Positions 1-10,543 of a stretch of DNA of 64,000 nucleotides are shown here, in pieces (within the stretch, counting starts at the first letter, position 1; each line of letters starts with the position of its first letter). The stretch spans positions 1-64,000 of the forward strand of contig NZ_JACHHG010000016.1 of the NCBI RefSeq assembly GCF_014202645.1, given 5' to 3'. Position numbers and translations under genes: made by a program. The stretch comes from Deinobacterium chartae (lineage in GTDB: Bacteria > Deinococcota > Deinococci > Deinococcales > Deinococcaceae). Under the pieces are notes generated by a model. The model saw only the letters and a list, made by a program, of their open reading frames with translations. It was not told the origin of the DNA and did no database searches.

Positions 1-89
1 TGGCCGGTACCGAGTTGGGGGCGGGGGTGTTCGCGAATGACACCTTGCCCGAGCACAAGGCCAGAGAACTCCGCGAGGTGAAAGTGTGA
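1..89 (+). CDS. galT: Galactose-1-phosphate uridylyltransferase, C-terminal end (partial)
   Basis: Only the last 28 codons are inside the window, read from position 3 to the TGA at 87-89. The tail contains the string [14 protein letters not shown], which matches the conserved GalT C-terminus, where the enzyme exchanges UDP between UDP-glucose and galactose-1-phosphate in the Leloir pathway. Its stop overlaps the GTG start of galK by four bases (GTGA), so the two genes are translationally coupled and form a galactose operon whose upstream part lies outside the window. The short length makes this a homology call on the motif and context only. Confidence 0.75.
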   Translation, partial: AGTELGAGVFANDTLPEHKARELREVKV

Positions 90-1165
90 GCCACGGAAAA
101 ACCTTCCTCGAGGTTTACGGGCACGAGCCCGAACTCACCTCGAAAGCTCCCGGCCGGGTCAACCTGCTCGGCGAGCACACCGACTACAACGGCGGCTACG
201 TGCTGCCCACCGCCATCCCCCAGCTCACCACCGTGCAAGTCGCGCGCGGACAGGGCCGCCACGAGGTGTACAGCGCTGACCTCGAGGAGGCCTACGCGTT
301 CGGAGACGACGGTGAGCTGGACGGCTTCGCCCGCTACGTGGGCGGCTGCATCCGGGTGCTGGAGTCCGAGGGCTTCGAGGTTCCTCCGCTGCGGCTGTGG
401 GTGGCCAGCGAGGTTCCGATGGGCGCAGGGCTTTCCAGCTCGGCGGCCCTCGAGGTGGCGGTCCTGCGGGCCATCAACGACCTGCTGGGCCTGGGGCTCG
501 ACGGGGTGCGCATCGCCCAGCTCGGGCAGCGCGCCGAGATCGAGCACGCCGGGGTGCAGTGCGGCATCATGGACCAGATGGCCTCGAGCCTCGCCGACGC
601 CGAACACATGCTGTTTTTAGACACCCTGACCCTCGAGCGGCGCGTGCTGCCGCTGCCCGCCGGGACCGAGGTGCTGGTGGTGGACAGCGGCGTGGCCCGC
701 AGCCTGGCCGGAAGCGGCTACAACGAACGCCGCGCCCAGTGCGAGGAGGCCTGCGCCCTGCTCGGGGTGAAGTTCTTGCGCGAGGTGACCGACGCGGCGG
801 CGCTCGAGGCCCTGCCCGACCTGCTCAAGCGCCGCGCCCGCCACGTCGTGACCGAAAACGCCCGGGTGCTCGAGGCCCTCTCGGCCGACGCGGCCGAATT
901 CGGTCGCCTGATGAACGCCTCGCATGCCAGCTTGCGCGACGACTACGAGGTCAGCGTGCCTCCGCTCGACGAGCTGGTGGCCCGCTTGCAGGAGCGGCCC
1001 GAGGTGTACGGCGCCCGCCTGACCGGGGCGGGCTTCGGCGGGGCCTGCGTCGCCCTGGTCCGTGCCGGAACGGCCCTCGAGGTCGGCCGCTCGGTCCTCG
1101 AGGGTTACGAGGCTGCTGGACACCCCGGGGGCCGGGTCGTGGTTCCCGAACCGCTTCGCGGCTGA
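86..1165 (+). CDS. galK: Galactokinase
   Basis: This 359-residue GHMP kinase phosphorylates galactose at C1 with ATP, the first committed step of the Leloir pathway in the cytoplasm. The galactokinase signature [15 protein letters not shown] is at residues 23-37, the ATP-binding GAGLSSSAA motif at about 112-120 and the C-terminal GHMP motif [13 protein letters not shown] near residue 313. Length is slightly under the 380-390 residues usual for bacterial GalK. The start is GTG, chosen because it overlaps the galT stop. The stop codon lies in the left arm of a 60-bp perfect palindrome shared with the convergent gene that follows. Confidence 0.96.
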   Translation: MSHGKTFLEVYGHEPELTSKAPGRVNLLGEHTDYNGGYVLPTAIPQLTTVQVARGQGRHEVYSADLEEAYAFGDDGELDGFARYVGGCIRVLESEGFEVPPLRLWVASEVPMGAGLSSSAALEVAVLRAINDLLGLGLDGVRIAQLGQRAEIEHAGVQCGIMDQMASSLADAEHMLFLDTLTLERRVLPLPAGTEVLVVDSGVARSLAGSGYNERRAQCEEACALLGVKFLREVTDAAALEALPDLLKRRARHVVTENARVLEALSADAAEFGRLMNASHASLRDDYEVSVPPLDELVARLQERPEVYGARLTGAGFGGACVALVRAGTALEVGRSVLEGYEAAGHPGGRVVVPEPLRG

Positions 1166-1221
1166 TCCGGACGAAAGCGGGCGGGGCGCACGTGCGCCCC
1201 GCCCGCTTTCGTCCGGATCAG
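1162..1221. terminator. 60-bp perfect palindrome between convergent genes
   Basis: Positions 1162-1191 are the exact reverse complement of 1192-1221, giving thirty paired bases with no unpaired spacer in the DNA. It contains the galK stop (1163-1165) near its left end and the stop of the convergent cysteine hydrolase (1218-1220) near its right end. It most likely ends transcription from both sides. There is no clear U-tract on either strand. Confidence 0.8.
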
Positions 1222-1796
1222 GCAACCACGCCCCGGGGCAGCGTGGCGATCACCTCGTCCACCGTGCGGATGGTGGCAAAACGCCCGGCCAGAGCGTACT
1301 CGGTCCGCTCGACGATGGCGTCTGGCTCCAGGGTGGGCCCTGCGGCCCAGTGCGCAATAGGAAAGGTGCGGGTCGCTTCGGTGACAAAATCCACCGCGTA
1401 GCCCCGGTCGCCGCCTTCGCGGGCGGTGGTCTCGCAGCACTGCTCGGTCTGGATGCCGCTGATGACCAGACGGCCCACCCCGAGCGCCTGAAGGTGAGCT
1501 CCCAAGTCGGTGGAGGCGAACACGCCCCGGGTGGTCTTGGTGAGCAGCGCTTCGCCTTCGTGCCGCTCGAGGAAGTCTTGCAAACGCACATAGCCCTGCG
1601 CGGGATCAAAGGAGTCATGACTGCCGGGCTCGCTGTGCAGCACGAAGATCACCGGAAGCTTCCGCTCGCGGAAGGCCGCGATCAACCGGGCGACATTGTC
1701 CTCGAAGGCCGGGTTGTTGCGCCCCTGCCAGCGGGGGGCCACGCGGAACGATTCTTGAATATCGATGACCAGCAGGGCGGGAAGCGCTTCGTTCAT
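1218..1796 (-). CDS. Isochorismatase-family cysteine hydrolase
   Basis: A 192-residue cytosolic hydrolase of the isochorismatase/nicotinamidase fold. The catalytic triad can be read as Asp12 in the N-terminal VIDIQ strand, Lys87 and the nucleophile Cys120 in the GIQTEQCCETT segment; a second Cys follows directly. Family members hydrolyse isochorismate, nicotinamide, N-carbamoyl compounds or ureidoacrylate. The substrate cannot be told here, since no phenazine, siderophore or NAD-salvage gene is adjacent. It is a single gene, convergent with galK and sharing the long palindrome with it. Confidence 0.85.
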   Translation of the reverse strand: MNEALPALLVIDIQESFRVAPRWQGRNNPAFEDNVARLIAAFRERKLPVIFVLHSEPGSHDSFDPAQGYVRLQDFLERHEGEALLTKTTRGVFASTDLGAHLQALGVGRLVISGIQTEQCCETTAREGGDRGYAVDFVTEATRTFPIAHWAAGPTLEPDAIVERTEYALAGRFATIRTVDEVIATLPRGVVA

Positions 1797-1957
1797 GCCT
1801 CCAGGGTAAGCGGCGGCGCGACGCGCCTCGAGGGTCGGTTGTGCACGCTCGCGGACAGATTCGGCCTGGGGATGAGGTGGCGTAGGCCGTCCGGCGAAGG
1901 GTTATGCCCAAGACCGGGCCGTAAGATGACGCCACTGTCCCCCCAGGAGGTTTGGTC

Positions 1958-2848
1958 ATGTCGCCCGCTGCGCTGGGCACCCTGTTGATCCTGATTTCCG
2001 CCGCCGCATACGGGGCCATGGCCATCTTCGCGCGGCTGGCGTACGCGGCGGGCAGCGACCTGTACACGCTGCTGGCCCTGCGCTTTCTGATCGCCTCGGG
2101 CGCGCTGCTGCTGCTGCTGCGCCTGACCGGGCGGCGCTTGCCCGGTGGCCCCGCCCTGTTGGGCCTGACCCTGATGGGCGGGGTGGTCTACATGGCGCAG
2201 GCCCTGGCGTACTTCGCCGCCTTGCAGTTCATTCCGGCCGGGCTGGTGGCCCTGCTGCTGTACACCTACCCGGCCATGGTGACGCTGGCCGACGCCTGGC
2301 TGCACCGCACCCCGCTGACCCCGCCCAAGCTGGGCGCCCTGGCCCTCGCCCTGCTGGGAACGGCCCTGACCCTGGGGCCGCAGACGCTGCCCGAGGGCGG
2401 CACGCTGGGCGTCTTGCTGGCACTCGCTTCGGGAGTGATCTACACCGGCTACATCCTGGCCGGAAACCGCCTGCTGCCCGGAACCGGAGTGATCGCATCC
2501 TCGAGCGTGATCCTGGGCTCGGCCGCGCTGGTCAGCGCCCTGCTCGCCGCCGTGCAGGGTCCGCAGTTGCCGGGAACGCCGCTGGGCTGGGCGGCGGTGG
2601 GCGGGGTGGCGCTGGTGTCCACCGTGATCGCCAGCGTGACCTTCTTCGCCGGACTGCGCCGCATCGGCCCCAGCAACGCGGCGCTGCTGTCCACCTTTGA
2701 ACCCGCCGTCACGCTGCTGCTGGCCGCGCTGGTGCTGGGCGAGCGGGTCAGCGGCCTGCAGCTGGCAGGCGGGCTGCTGATCGTGGCCTCGGCGCTGCTG
2801 GTGCAGTTGGGAATGCACGCCACCGGACGGCGGGCCGCGCAGGGGTAG
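1958..2848 (+). CDS. DMT-superfamily (EamA) transporter
   Basis: An integral membrane protein of 296 residues with about ten hydrophobic segments in two EamA repeats, as in drug/metabolite exporters such as RhaT/YdcZ relatives. The ATG at 1958 is preferred over an in-frame TTG at 1952 because the perfect AGGAGG at 1945-1950 is then seven bases upstream. The C-terminal repeat carries the typical PAVTLLLAALVLGE motif. The gene lies nine bases before an aldehyde dehydrogenase and probably forms a two-gene operon with it. The exported substrate is unknown. Confidence 0.88.
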   Translation: MSPAALGTLLILISAAAYGAMAIFARLAYAAGSDLYTLLALRFLIASGALLLLLRLTGRRLPGGPALLGLTLMGGVVYMAQALAYFAALQFIPAGLVALLLYTYPAMVTLADAWLHRTPLTPPKLGALALALLGTALTLGPQTLPEGGTLGVLLALASGVIYTGYILAGNRLLPGTGVIASSSVILGSAALVSALLAAVQGPQLPGTPLGWAAVGGVALVSTVIASVTFFAGLRRIGPSNAALLSTFEPAVTLLLAALVLGERVSGLQLAGGLLIVASALLVQLGMHATGRRAAQG

Positions 2849-2857
2849 GATGACCGC

Positions 2858-4288
2858 ATGGCCACTCTGGAACTGCTGGGATGCCCGCTGATCATCGCCG
2901 GGCAAGAGGTCGAAACCGAAACGCGCGAGGTGGTGCGCGCGCCCTTCGACGGCACGCCGCTGTACTCGGTGTCTCAGGCGGGCGGAAGCGAGCTCCGGGC
3001 CGCCCTCGAGGCCGCGGTGCAGGCGCAAAAGGACTTCCGGGACTGGCCGCTGCACCGCCGCGCCGCGCTGCTGCGCCGGGCCTCGGCGCTGCTCGAGGCC
3101 CACGCGGACGAGGTCGCGCGCGTGCTGGCCCGCGAGGCGGGCAAACCGATCAAGGCGGCGCGCGTCGAGGTGGGCCGCTCGGTGGAAAACCTCGCCTTCG
3201 CAGCCGACGCCGCGCTCGAGTTGCAGGGCGAGACCGTGCCGCTGGACGCCTCGCGGTACGGCGAGGGTCGCCTGGGCCTGACCCTGCGCGTGCCGCGCGG
3301 CGTGATCGCGGCGATCAGCCCCTTCAATTTCCCGCTGAACCTGGCGCTGCACAAGGTCGGTCCGGCCCTGGCCGGCGGCAATGCGGTGATCCTCAAGCCC
3401 GCCCCGCAAACGCCCATGACCGCCGTGTGGATCGCCCGCCTGCTGCGCGAGGCGGGCCTGCCGGACGGCCTGATCTCGGTGCTGCACGGCGGGGCCGAGC
3501 TGGGCTCGCGGCTGGTCGCCGCTCCCCAGGTCGCGATGGTCTCTTTTACCGGCTCGGCCGGGGTGGGCGCAGCCATCAAGGCGGGCAGCGGCCTCAAGCC
3601 GGTCGCCCTCGAGCTGGGCAACAACTCGGCCAACCTGGTGGACGCCTCGGCAGAGCTCGAGGCGGCTGCGAGCAAGCTGGCGGCCACCTCGTTTGCCTAC
3701 CAGGGTCAGGTGTGCATTCACCCGCAGCGCCTGATCGTGCACGCCGAGGTGTACGAGGCCTTTAAGGAGCGCTTCCTCGAGGCCAGCCGCAAGCTGGTGC
3801 TGGGCGACCCACTCGAGGAGGCGACCGACGTGGGTCCGCTGGTAAACCGCGCGGCCCTCGAGCGGGTGCAGTCCTGGATTCGGGAGGCCCTGGAACTGGG
3901 CGGCAGCCTGGCGCTGGGCGGCGAGCCGCAGGGCCTGATCCTGCCGCCCACGGTGCTCGAGAACGTTCCCTCGCACGCCCGGGTCGTGTGCGAAGAGGTC
4001 TTCGGTCCGGTGGTGGTGCTGCAGCGCGCAGAGAGCTTCGACGAGATGATCCGGCTGGCCAACGACTCGCGCTACGGGCTGCAGGTGGGCGTCTTTACCC
4101 GCGACCTGAGCCATGCGCTGCGCGCCGCGCGCGAGATCGAGGCGGGCGGCGTGGTGGTCAACGACCCCTCCACCTTCCGGGTGGACAACATGCCCTACGG
4201 CGGCATCAAGGACAGCGGCTTCGGGCGCGAGGGAGCCAGGTACACCCTCGAGGAGATGACCTACGCCAAGCTGGTGGTGCTGAGCTAA
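2858..4288 (+). CDS. NAD(P)-dependent aldehyde dehydrogenase
   Basis: A 476-residue member of the ALDH superfamily, oxidising an aldehyde to the acid. Visible landmarks are FNFPLNLALHKVGPALAGG with the catalytic-site Asn, the FTGS nucleotide-binding turn, the general base Glu252 in LELGNN and the nucleophile Cys286 in YQGQVC. The C-terminal YGGIKDSGFGREG motif is also intact. The ATG at 2858 follows the transporter stop closely, which suggests co-transcription. The family class (lactaldehyde, glycolaldehyde or succinate-semialdehyde type) cannot be settled from the motifs. Confidence 0.92.
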   Translation: MATLELLGCPLIIAGQEVETETREVVRAPFDGTPLYSVSQAGGSELRAALEAAVQAQKDFRDWPLHRRAALLRRASALLEAHADEVARVLAREAGKPIKAARVEVGRSVENLAFAADAALELQGETVPLDASRYGEGRLGLTLRVPRGVIAAISPFNFPLNLALHKVGPALAGGNAVILKPAPQTPMTAVWIARLLREAGLPDGLISVLHGGAELGSRLVAAPQVAMVSFTGSAGVGAAIKAGSGLKPVALELGNNSANLVDASAELEAAASKLAATSFAYQGQVCIHPQRLIVHAEVYEAFKERFLEASRKLVLGDPLEEATDVGPLVNRAALERVQSWIREALELGGSLALGGEPQGLILPPTVLENVPSHARVVCEEVFGPVVVLQRAESFDEMIRLANDSRYGLQVGVFTRDLSHALRAAREIEAGGVVVNDPSTFRVDNMPYGGIKDSGFGREGARYTLEEMTYAKLVVLS

Positions 4289-4410
4289 ACCGTCCGGAGG
4301 AACCCGAAACGCCCCCCCTCATCCTGGAAGCCGGGGTAGGCCACGACGGTCCGGGCGGTCATCGCGCGCGGCTCCTCGAGGCTCAGGTCCGCCTCCGGCG
4401 AACGTTCGTG
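4285..4410 (-). pseudogene. Possible remnant of a minus-strand gene
   Basis: Forty-one open codons run on the minus strand from just after a TAG to a stop that overlaps the aldehyde dehydrogenase stop. The translated text has the composition and codon use of real genes here (including CTC-GAG) and ends in GGRFGFLRTV. An internal ATG at 4362 would give a 25-residue peptide, but no ribosome binding site is evident. It may be the 3' end of a decayed gene or a very small gene. I do not recognise the sequence. Confidence 0.25.
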
Positions 4411-4427
4411 CTAGGCATGTCGGCGCG

Positions 4428-4456
4428 TTGACGGGCTGTTCGACCCGGTTTAAACT
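4428..4456 (+). promoter_or_regulatory. Sigma-70-type promoter of the leuS leader
   Basis: A TTGACG -35 box at 4428-4433, a spacer of exactly 17 bases and a TAAACT -10 box at 4451-4456. Transcription should start at about 4463, which is the A of the ATG of the leader ORF, so the transcript would be leaderless. Confidence 0.75.
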
Positions 4457-4462
4457 ACGTCC

Positions 4463-4504
4463 ATGATCGCCTCTGCGCTAGAAAACCGGGGAGATCGCGA
4501 CTGA
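4463..4504 (+). CDS. Leaderless 13-residue leader peptide upstream of leuS
   Basis: The reading frame [13 protein letters not shown] begins six bases after the -10 hexamer and ends at TGA 4502-4504. Its sixth codon is CTA, a leucine codon that is very rare in this GC-rich DNA, in which leucine is normally CTG or CTC. The ORF runs through the first arm of a large hairpin and stops just before the second arm. The position in front of a leucyl-tRNA synthetase gene and the rare Leu codon suggest a translation-sensing leader. That function is inferred; no T-box motif was found. Confidence 0.55.
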   Translation: MIASALENRGDRD

Positions 4505-4553
4505 GACTTCAGATCGCGCGATCTCCCCGGTGCCTTGCGCCGGGGTTTTTTTT
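4486..4553 (+). promoter_or_regulatory. leuS: Attenuator-like alternative hairpins with terminator before leuS
   Basis: Arm 1 (4486-4499) pairs perfectly over 14 bp with arm 2 (4517-4530). The 3' part of arm 2, CCCCGG at 4525-4530, can instead pair with CCGGGG at 4540-4545, which is followed by eight T (4546-4553), a textbook intrinsic terminator. The two structures exclude each other. Arm 1 lies inside the leader ORF, so ribosome position should decide which forms. leuS starts 48 bases after the T-run. Confidence 0.7.
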
Positions 4554-4601
4554 GGCCGCCAGGTCGGCCAGGATCAGCGGGAACCGCATTCAGGAGGACG
4601 C

Positions 4602-7046
<2,445 letters not shown>

Positions 7047-7062
7047 AGCCCCTCTGGTGCCG

Positions 7063-7093
7063 GGGCCTCGAGGCAGTCTCGAGGCCCTTTTTT
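7063..7093 (+). terminator. Intrinsic terminator after leuS
   Basis: A stem GGGCCTCGAG / CTCGAGGCCC at 7063-7072 and 7078-7087 with a five-base loop is followed by six T. It lies 17 bases after the leuS stop. Confidence 0.85.
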
Positions 7094-7300
7094 ACCCCTC
7101 GAGTTGCTTTGAGCGTAGCGGTCACCCCGATTGAGTCGGAACTCGCGCTGCCCCACGCGCAGCTTTTTCAGGATGATTTCGAGATGGCAGGTGCCCTCGG
7201 CCCCTGGGCCGCGCGGGGCCGCTCGCCATCACCAGCCGATCAGCGCGGTTTGCGTACCCTGACCTCGCTTCGGAGCGCTCGCTCCGACTGGGAGGAAAGC

Positions 7301-8164
7301 ATGAACGTACGTAGCCTGACCCGCCAGCTGTTCCGGACTGCTCTGACCGCAGCCGTCCTCGCCGCCCCCGCCCTCGCTCACGACGGCCATGACCACGGCC
7401 TGAGCGTGCTGCGCATCGAAGGCAAAGATCACAGCTATTCGAACCCCGCTGCGGTGCAGCCCGGCTGGACGCGGGTAGAGTTCCGCAACACCGGCCAGGA
7501 AGCGCATCACGTGCAAATCATCCGCCTGCCGCGGGGCCAGACGGCCCAGGGATTCCTGAGCGAACTGGCCAAAAACGAGGGAGCCGCCCTGGCCTCGGCC
7601 GAGATGGTCGGCGGCGTGGGCATGATCACGCCGGGAAGCAGCGGAAGCGTGACCCTGGACCTGCAAGAAGAGGGCACTTACCTGACGGTGTGCTTCGTGA
7701 CCGACGCCAAGGGTGTACCTCACCTGGCCCTGGGCATGGTCGGCAGCTTCGAGGTCAAAGGCGAGCGCCAGACGACTCAGCCGCCCAAGGCGAGCGTGAA
7801 GGTTCAGCTCGAAGACTTCAGCTTCCAGCTCCCCGAGACGCTGGTCGCGGGCAAACAGGTATGGGAGGTCGTGAACGCGGGGCCGGAGCCGCACGAGATG
7901 CTGATCTTCAAGCTTGCCCCGGGCAAGACGATGGCTGATTTTGCCGAGTACATGGCCAAGCCCGAAGGTCCCATGCCGGCAATCCCGGTCGGCGGGGCGC
8001 AGGCTGCCAACAAAGGGCGCAGCAGCTTCGTAGACCTGGACCTCGAGGCGGGCGAGTACATCCTGGTGTGCGCCATTCCCAGCGCGGCGCACCACGGGGA
8101 GACGCACGCGGCGCTCGGCATGATCCGCCCGATCACCGTGGCGGCCGGTACCGCCCAGCAGTAA
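7301..8164 (+). CDS. Secreted protein with two cupredoxin-like domains
   Basis: A 287-residue protein with a Sec signal peptide of about 27 residues ending in AHDGHDHG, so the mature N-terminus is His/Asp-rich. Two tandem repeats of about 120 residues follow (about 30-150 and 160-280), each with the pattern WxVxNxGxExHHxxIxxLxxGKT, then YxxxCFVxD or YILVCAIPS and HxALGM. These are His, Cys and Met in the arrangement of a type-1 copper site, though other metals or none are possible. The ATG follows GGAGG, just after an 8-bp hairpin at 7270-7287. A paralogue of the same family lies at the right end of this window. Confidence 0.75.
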   Translation: MNVRSLTRQLFRTALTAAVLAAPALAHDGHDHGLSVLRIEGKDHSYSNPAAVQPGWTRVEFRNTGQEAHHVQIIRLPRGQTAQGFLSELAKNEGAALASAEMVGGVGMITPGSSGSVTLDLQEEGTYLTVCFVTDAKGVPHLALGMVGSFEVKGERQTTQPPKASVKVQLEDFSFQLPETLVAGKQVWEVVNAGPEPHEMLIFKLAPGKTMADFAEYMAKPEGPMPAIPVGGAQAANKGRSSFVDLDLEAGEYILVCAIPSAAHHGETHAALGMIRPITVAAGTAQQ

Positions 8165-8179
8165 AGCGGCAGTTTCCAG

Positions 8180-8203
8180 GCGGGCCCCGTTGGAGGGGCC
8201 CGC
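8180..8203. terminator. GC-rich hairpin after the cupredoxin-like gene
   Basis: GCGGGCCCC at 8180-8188 pairs with GGGGCCCGC at 8195-8203 around a six-base loop, 16 bases after the stop. There is no U-tract. Confidence 0.6.
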
Positions 8204-8275
8204 CGCTCGTGTGCTCAGGCCGCATCCGCCCTCAGGTGCGGTGGTGCCAGCTGCCACGCGAACGGGCGACCCGGT

Positions 8276-8322
8276 CCTTGTGCAGCTCAGCCCTTGTGCG
8301 GCTCAGCCCTTGTGCAGCTCAG
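8276..8322. repeat. Three tandem 16-bp repeats
   Basis: The unit CCCTTGTGCAGCTCAG occurs three times in a row (first copy missing one base, second with one change), ending in the last codons and stop of the minus-strand gene at 8319. Confidence 0.85.
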
Positions 8323-9002
8323 TCCTCCCACAGATTGGGATTGCTCAGGAAAAGCCCCTGCGCGGCGAAGCTCAAGATGGCGCTCGAGGTGACATCCGCC
8401 TTTTTTCCGGCGATGGCCCGGATAGCCTGCACCGCCTGCTCGTACTCCTTTACCCGCTGGTTCCAGGTCGAGCGGTCCACGTAATCCAAGTCGTTTTGGG
8501 TCGGTTTTTTCAGGCGGGCCAGCCGCTGGTCCAGCGTCCGGCTTGCCAGCCGGTACATGTCCTGTGCGTGCTGTCCGCTGCTCGCTCCCAGCGGTGAGGT
8601 GGTGTACGAGATCAGGTCCGCGAGGTGCAGCTCGAGGTCGGGCATGGCCCGCACCAGATCGTGCGTGTACATCGTGCCGCCGCCCATGCGCGCGGAGGTG
8701 ATGCTGCTGTCCGCGTTGAGCAGCGACAGGTACGCCTTGCGCAGCGCCTCGAGGCGGGCTTTGAGCTGGGGATAGCTCCCCAGCCGCCGCAGATTCTCCT
8801 GGCGCTTGCAGTCCGCCCAGTACTGGGCAGCGTCGTCCTGCCCGGCTTCGGAAGCGTCGGCATTGCGGATCACGTACAGCTCGCTGAAGGCCGCGTAGCT
8901 GAAGCGCAAAGTCTCGGTGCAAGAGGGCTGGAAGTTCTGGGCGAGGGCAGGAGCCGCACCGCTCAGAGCGACGGCCAGGGTCAGGGCAACAACTTGGCGC
9001 AT
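8319..9002 (-). CDS. Secreted protein of unknown function
   Basis: A 227-residue protein with a clear Sec signal peptide (hydrophobic stretch at 3-20, cleavage after ALA near residue 21). The mature part is largely helical, has two Cys (C28 and one near residue 65) that could form a disulphide, and no motif I recognise. The C-terminal end reads into the 16-bp tandem repeat array. It stands alone between convergent and divergent neighbours. Function is unknown; the periplasm or cell surface is the likely location. Confidence 0.7.
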   Translation of the reverse strand: MRQVVALTLAVALSGAAPALAQNFQPSCTETLRFSYAAFSELYVIRNADASEAGQDDAAQYWADCKRQENLRRLGSYPQLKARLEALRKAYLSLLNADSSITSARMGGGTMYTHDLVRAMPDLELHLADLISYTTSPLGASSGQHAQDMYRLASRTLDQRLARLKKPTQNDLDYVDRSTWNQRVKEYEQAVQAIRAIAGKKADVTSSAILSFAAQGLFLSNPNLWED

Positions 9003-9094
9003 GCCCTCAGCTTAACCGCGCCGCGCCGCAGCGGCGTCACGCCTGACAATTGTCCGGCGGGGCGCGCGCTAGACTCCGGGGGGAGGACACCGCC

Positions 9095-10543
9095 ATGACC
9101 CATGCCGCTGGCCCCAGTAACCCTCAGGTTTTGCTCGCGCGGCTCGAGGCGCTGCGCGAAGCGGTGTGCCGTGAGGCGGGCGAGCTGATGACGCAGTGGT
9201 CCGGCCGCCTCGAGCGTGACGCTTTCCGCCCGTCGGCCCAGAACCTGGCGCACTACCTGGCGCTGCGCCGCCGCGACCTGCGCGAGCTGCAGGCGGAACT
9301 GGTCCCCTGGGGGCTGTCGTCGCTGGGCCGCAGCGAGGCGCACGTGATGGCGACCCTCGAGGCGGTGATCGCGACGCTGGCCGCGATCTGCGGCGAGCGG
9401 CGCAGCTGGCCGGACCGCGAGACCTTCGAGTTACCCGGGCGCTGGCTGCAGGAGCACACCCGGGCGCTGTTCGGCGAGGTGGAGCGGGGCGTGGCGATCC
9501 TGGTGACGCTGCCCTCCGAGGCGGCGTCGGACGGCCGCATCACCCGCGAACTGCTCGAGGCCGGAGCGGACCTGGTGCGCATCAACTGCGCGCACGACGA
9601 TGCCGACGCCTGGGCCCGGATGCTGGCGCACCTGCGCGCTGCCGAGCGCGAGGTGGGGCGCGCGGCCCGGGTGCTGATGGACCTGGGCGGACCCAAGCCG
9701 CGCACCGCCGATGTACACCTCGAGGGCAAGGAGCGGGTCGAGGTGCACGACCGCCTGCTGTTGCACGGCGGGCAGGCCAGGAAAGGAGCCCGGGTGCGCT
9801 GCACCCTGCCCGAGATCTTGCCGCAGCTGCGGGTGGGAGCGCGGGTCCACATCGACGACGGCAAGATCGGTGCGGTGGTCGAGGAACTGCGGCCCGACGC
9901 CGCCGTGCTGCGCATTACCCGTGCTCGGCCCGGCGGCGAGCGGCTGCGCGCGGGCAAGGGTCTGAACTTTCCCGACACCGCGCTGGAGCTGGCGGCCCTC
10001 AGCGAGCGAGACCTCGAGGACCTGGACTTTGTGGCGCGTCACGCCGACTTGATCGGTTACTCGTTCGTACAGCGCCCCGAGGACCTCGAGGCCCTGTACA
10101 GCGAACTCGAGCGCCGCCAGGCCCCCGAGAACCTGGGGGTGGTCCTCAAGATCGAGACCGAGCGGGCCTTTCGCAACCTGCCGCAGCTGATCGTGACGGC
10201 GGCTGGGCGCGGGCCTGCGGGCGTGATGATCGCGCGTGGCGATCTGCTGGCCGAGGTGGGTTCGCCGCGCCTGGGAGAAATCCAAGAGGAGATGCTGTGG
10301 TTGTGCGAGGCCGCGCACCTGCCGGTCATCTGGGCCACCCAGGTGCTGGAGAAGCTGGTCAAGAAAGGGCTGCCCTCGAGGGCCGAAATCACGGACGCAG
10401 CGATGTCCGAGCGGGCCGAGTGCGTGATGCTGAACAAGGGGCCGTACGTGGTAGAAGGCGTGCGCCTGCTCGACGACCTGCTGCGGCGCATGAGCGCGCA
10501 CCAGCGCAAGAAGAGCGCCCGGCTGCGCCGCCTGAGCTTTTAG
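9095..10543 (+). CDS. Pyruvate-kinase-like protein with an N-terminal extension
   Basis: The 482-residue product has about 125 N-terminal residues outside the pyruvate kinase fold (with the string NLAHYLALRRRDLRELQ), followed by a pyruvate kinase barrel with its B domain. The K352-I-E354 pair (catalytic Lys and metal-ligand Glu), IARGDL and PSRAEITDAA match pyruvate kinase, but the substrate loop reads RINCAHDD rather than RLNFSHG, and the phosphate-binding LDTKGPEIRT is MDLGGPKPRT. The C-terminal allosteric domain is absent. It may be a divergent kinase or a regulator. The ATG follows GGGGGAGGA. It is monocistronic. Confidence 0.75.
   Translation: MTHAAGPSNPQVLLARLEALREAVCREAGELMTQWSGRLERDAFRPSAQNLAHYLALRRRDLRELQAELVPWGLSSLGRSEAHVMATLEAVIATLAAICGERRSWPDRETFELPGRWLQEHTRALFGEVERGVAILVTLPSEAASDGRITRELLEAGADLVRINCAHDDADAWARMLAHLRAAEREVGRAARVLMDLGGPKPRTADVHLEGKERVEVHDRLLLHGGQARKGARVRCTLPEILPQLRVGARVHIDDGKIGAVVEELRPDAAVLRITRARPGGERLRAGKGLNFPDTALELAALSERDLEDLDFVARHADLIGYSFVQRPEDLEALYSELERRQAPENLGVVLKIETERAFRNLPQLIVTAAGRGPAGVMIARGDLLAEVGSPRLGEIQEEMLWLCEAAHLPVIWATQVLEKLVKKGLPSRAEITDAAMSERAECVMLNKGPYVVEGVRLLDDLLRRMSAHQRKKSARLRRLSF

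Noticed and set aside
1793-4114. A 773-codon open frame opposite the DMT and aldehyde dehydrogenase genes
   Set aside because: It is antisense to two clear genes, very rich in Gln, His, Arg and Gly, and has no recognisable domain; long antisense frames are expected at this GC content.
4289-4600. T-box riboswitch before leuS
   Set aside because: No T-box consensus with an ACCGCG-type core and no specifier stem could be found; the leader ORF and hairpins explain the region better.
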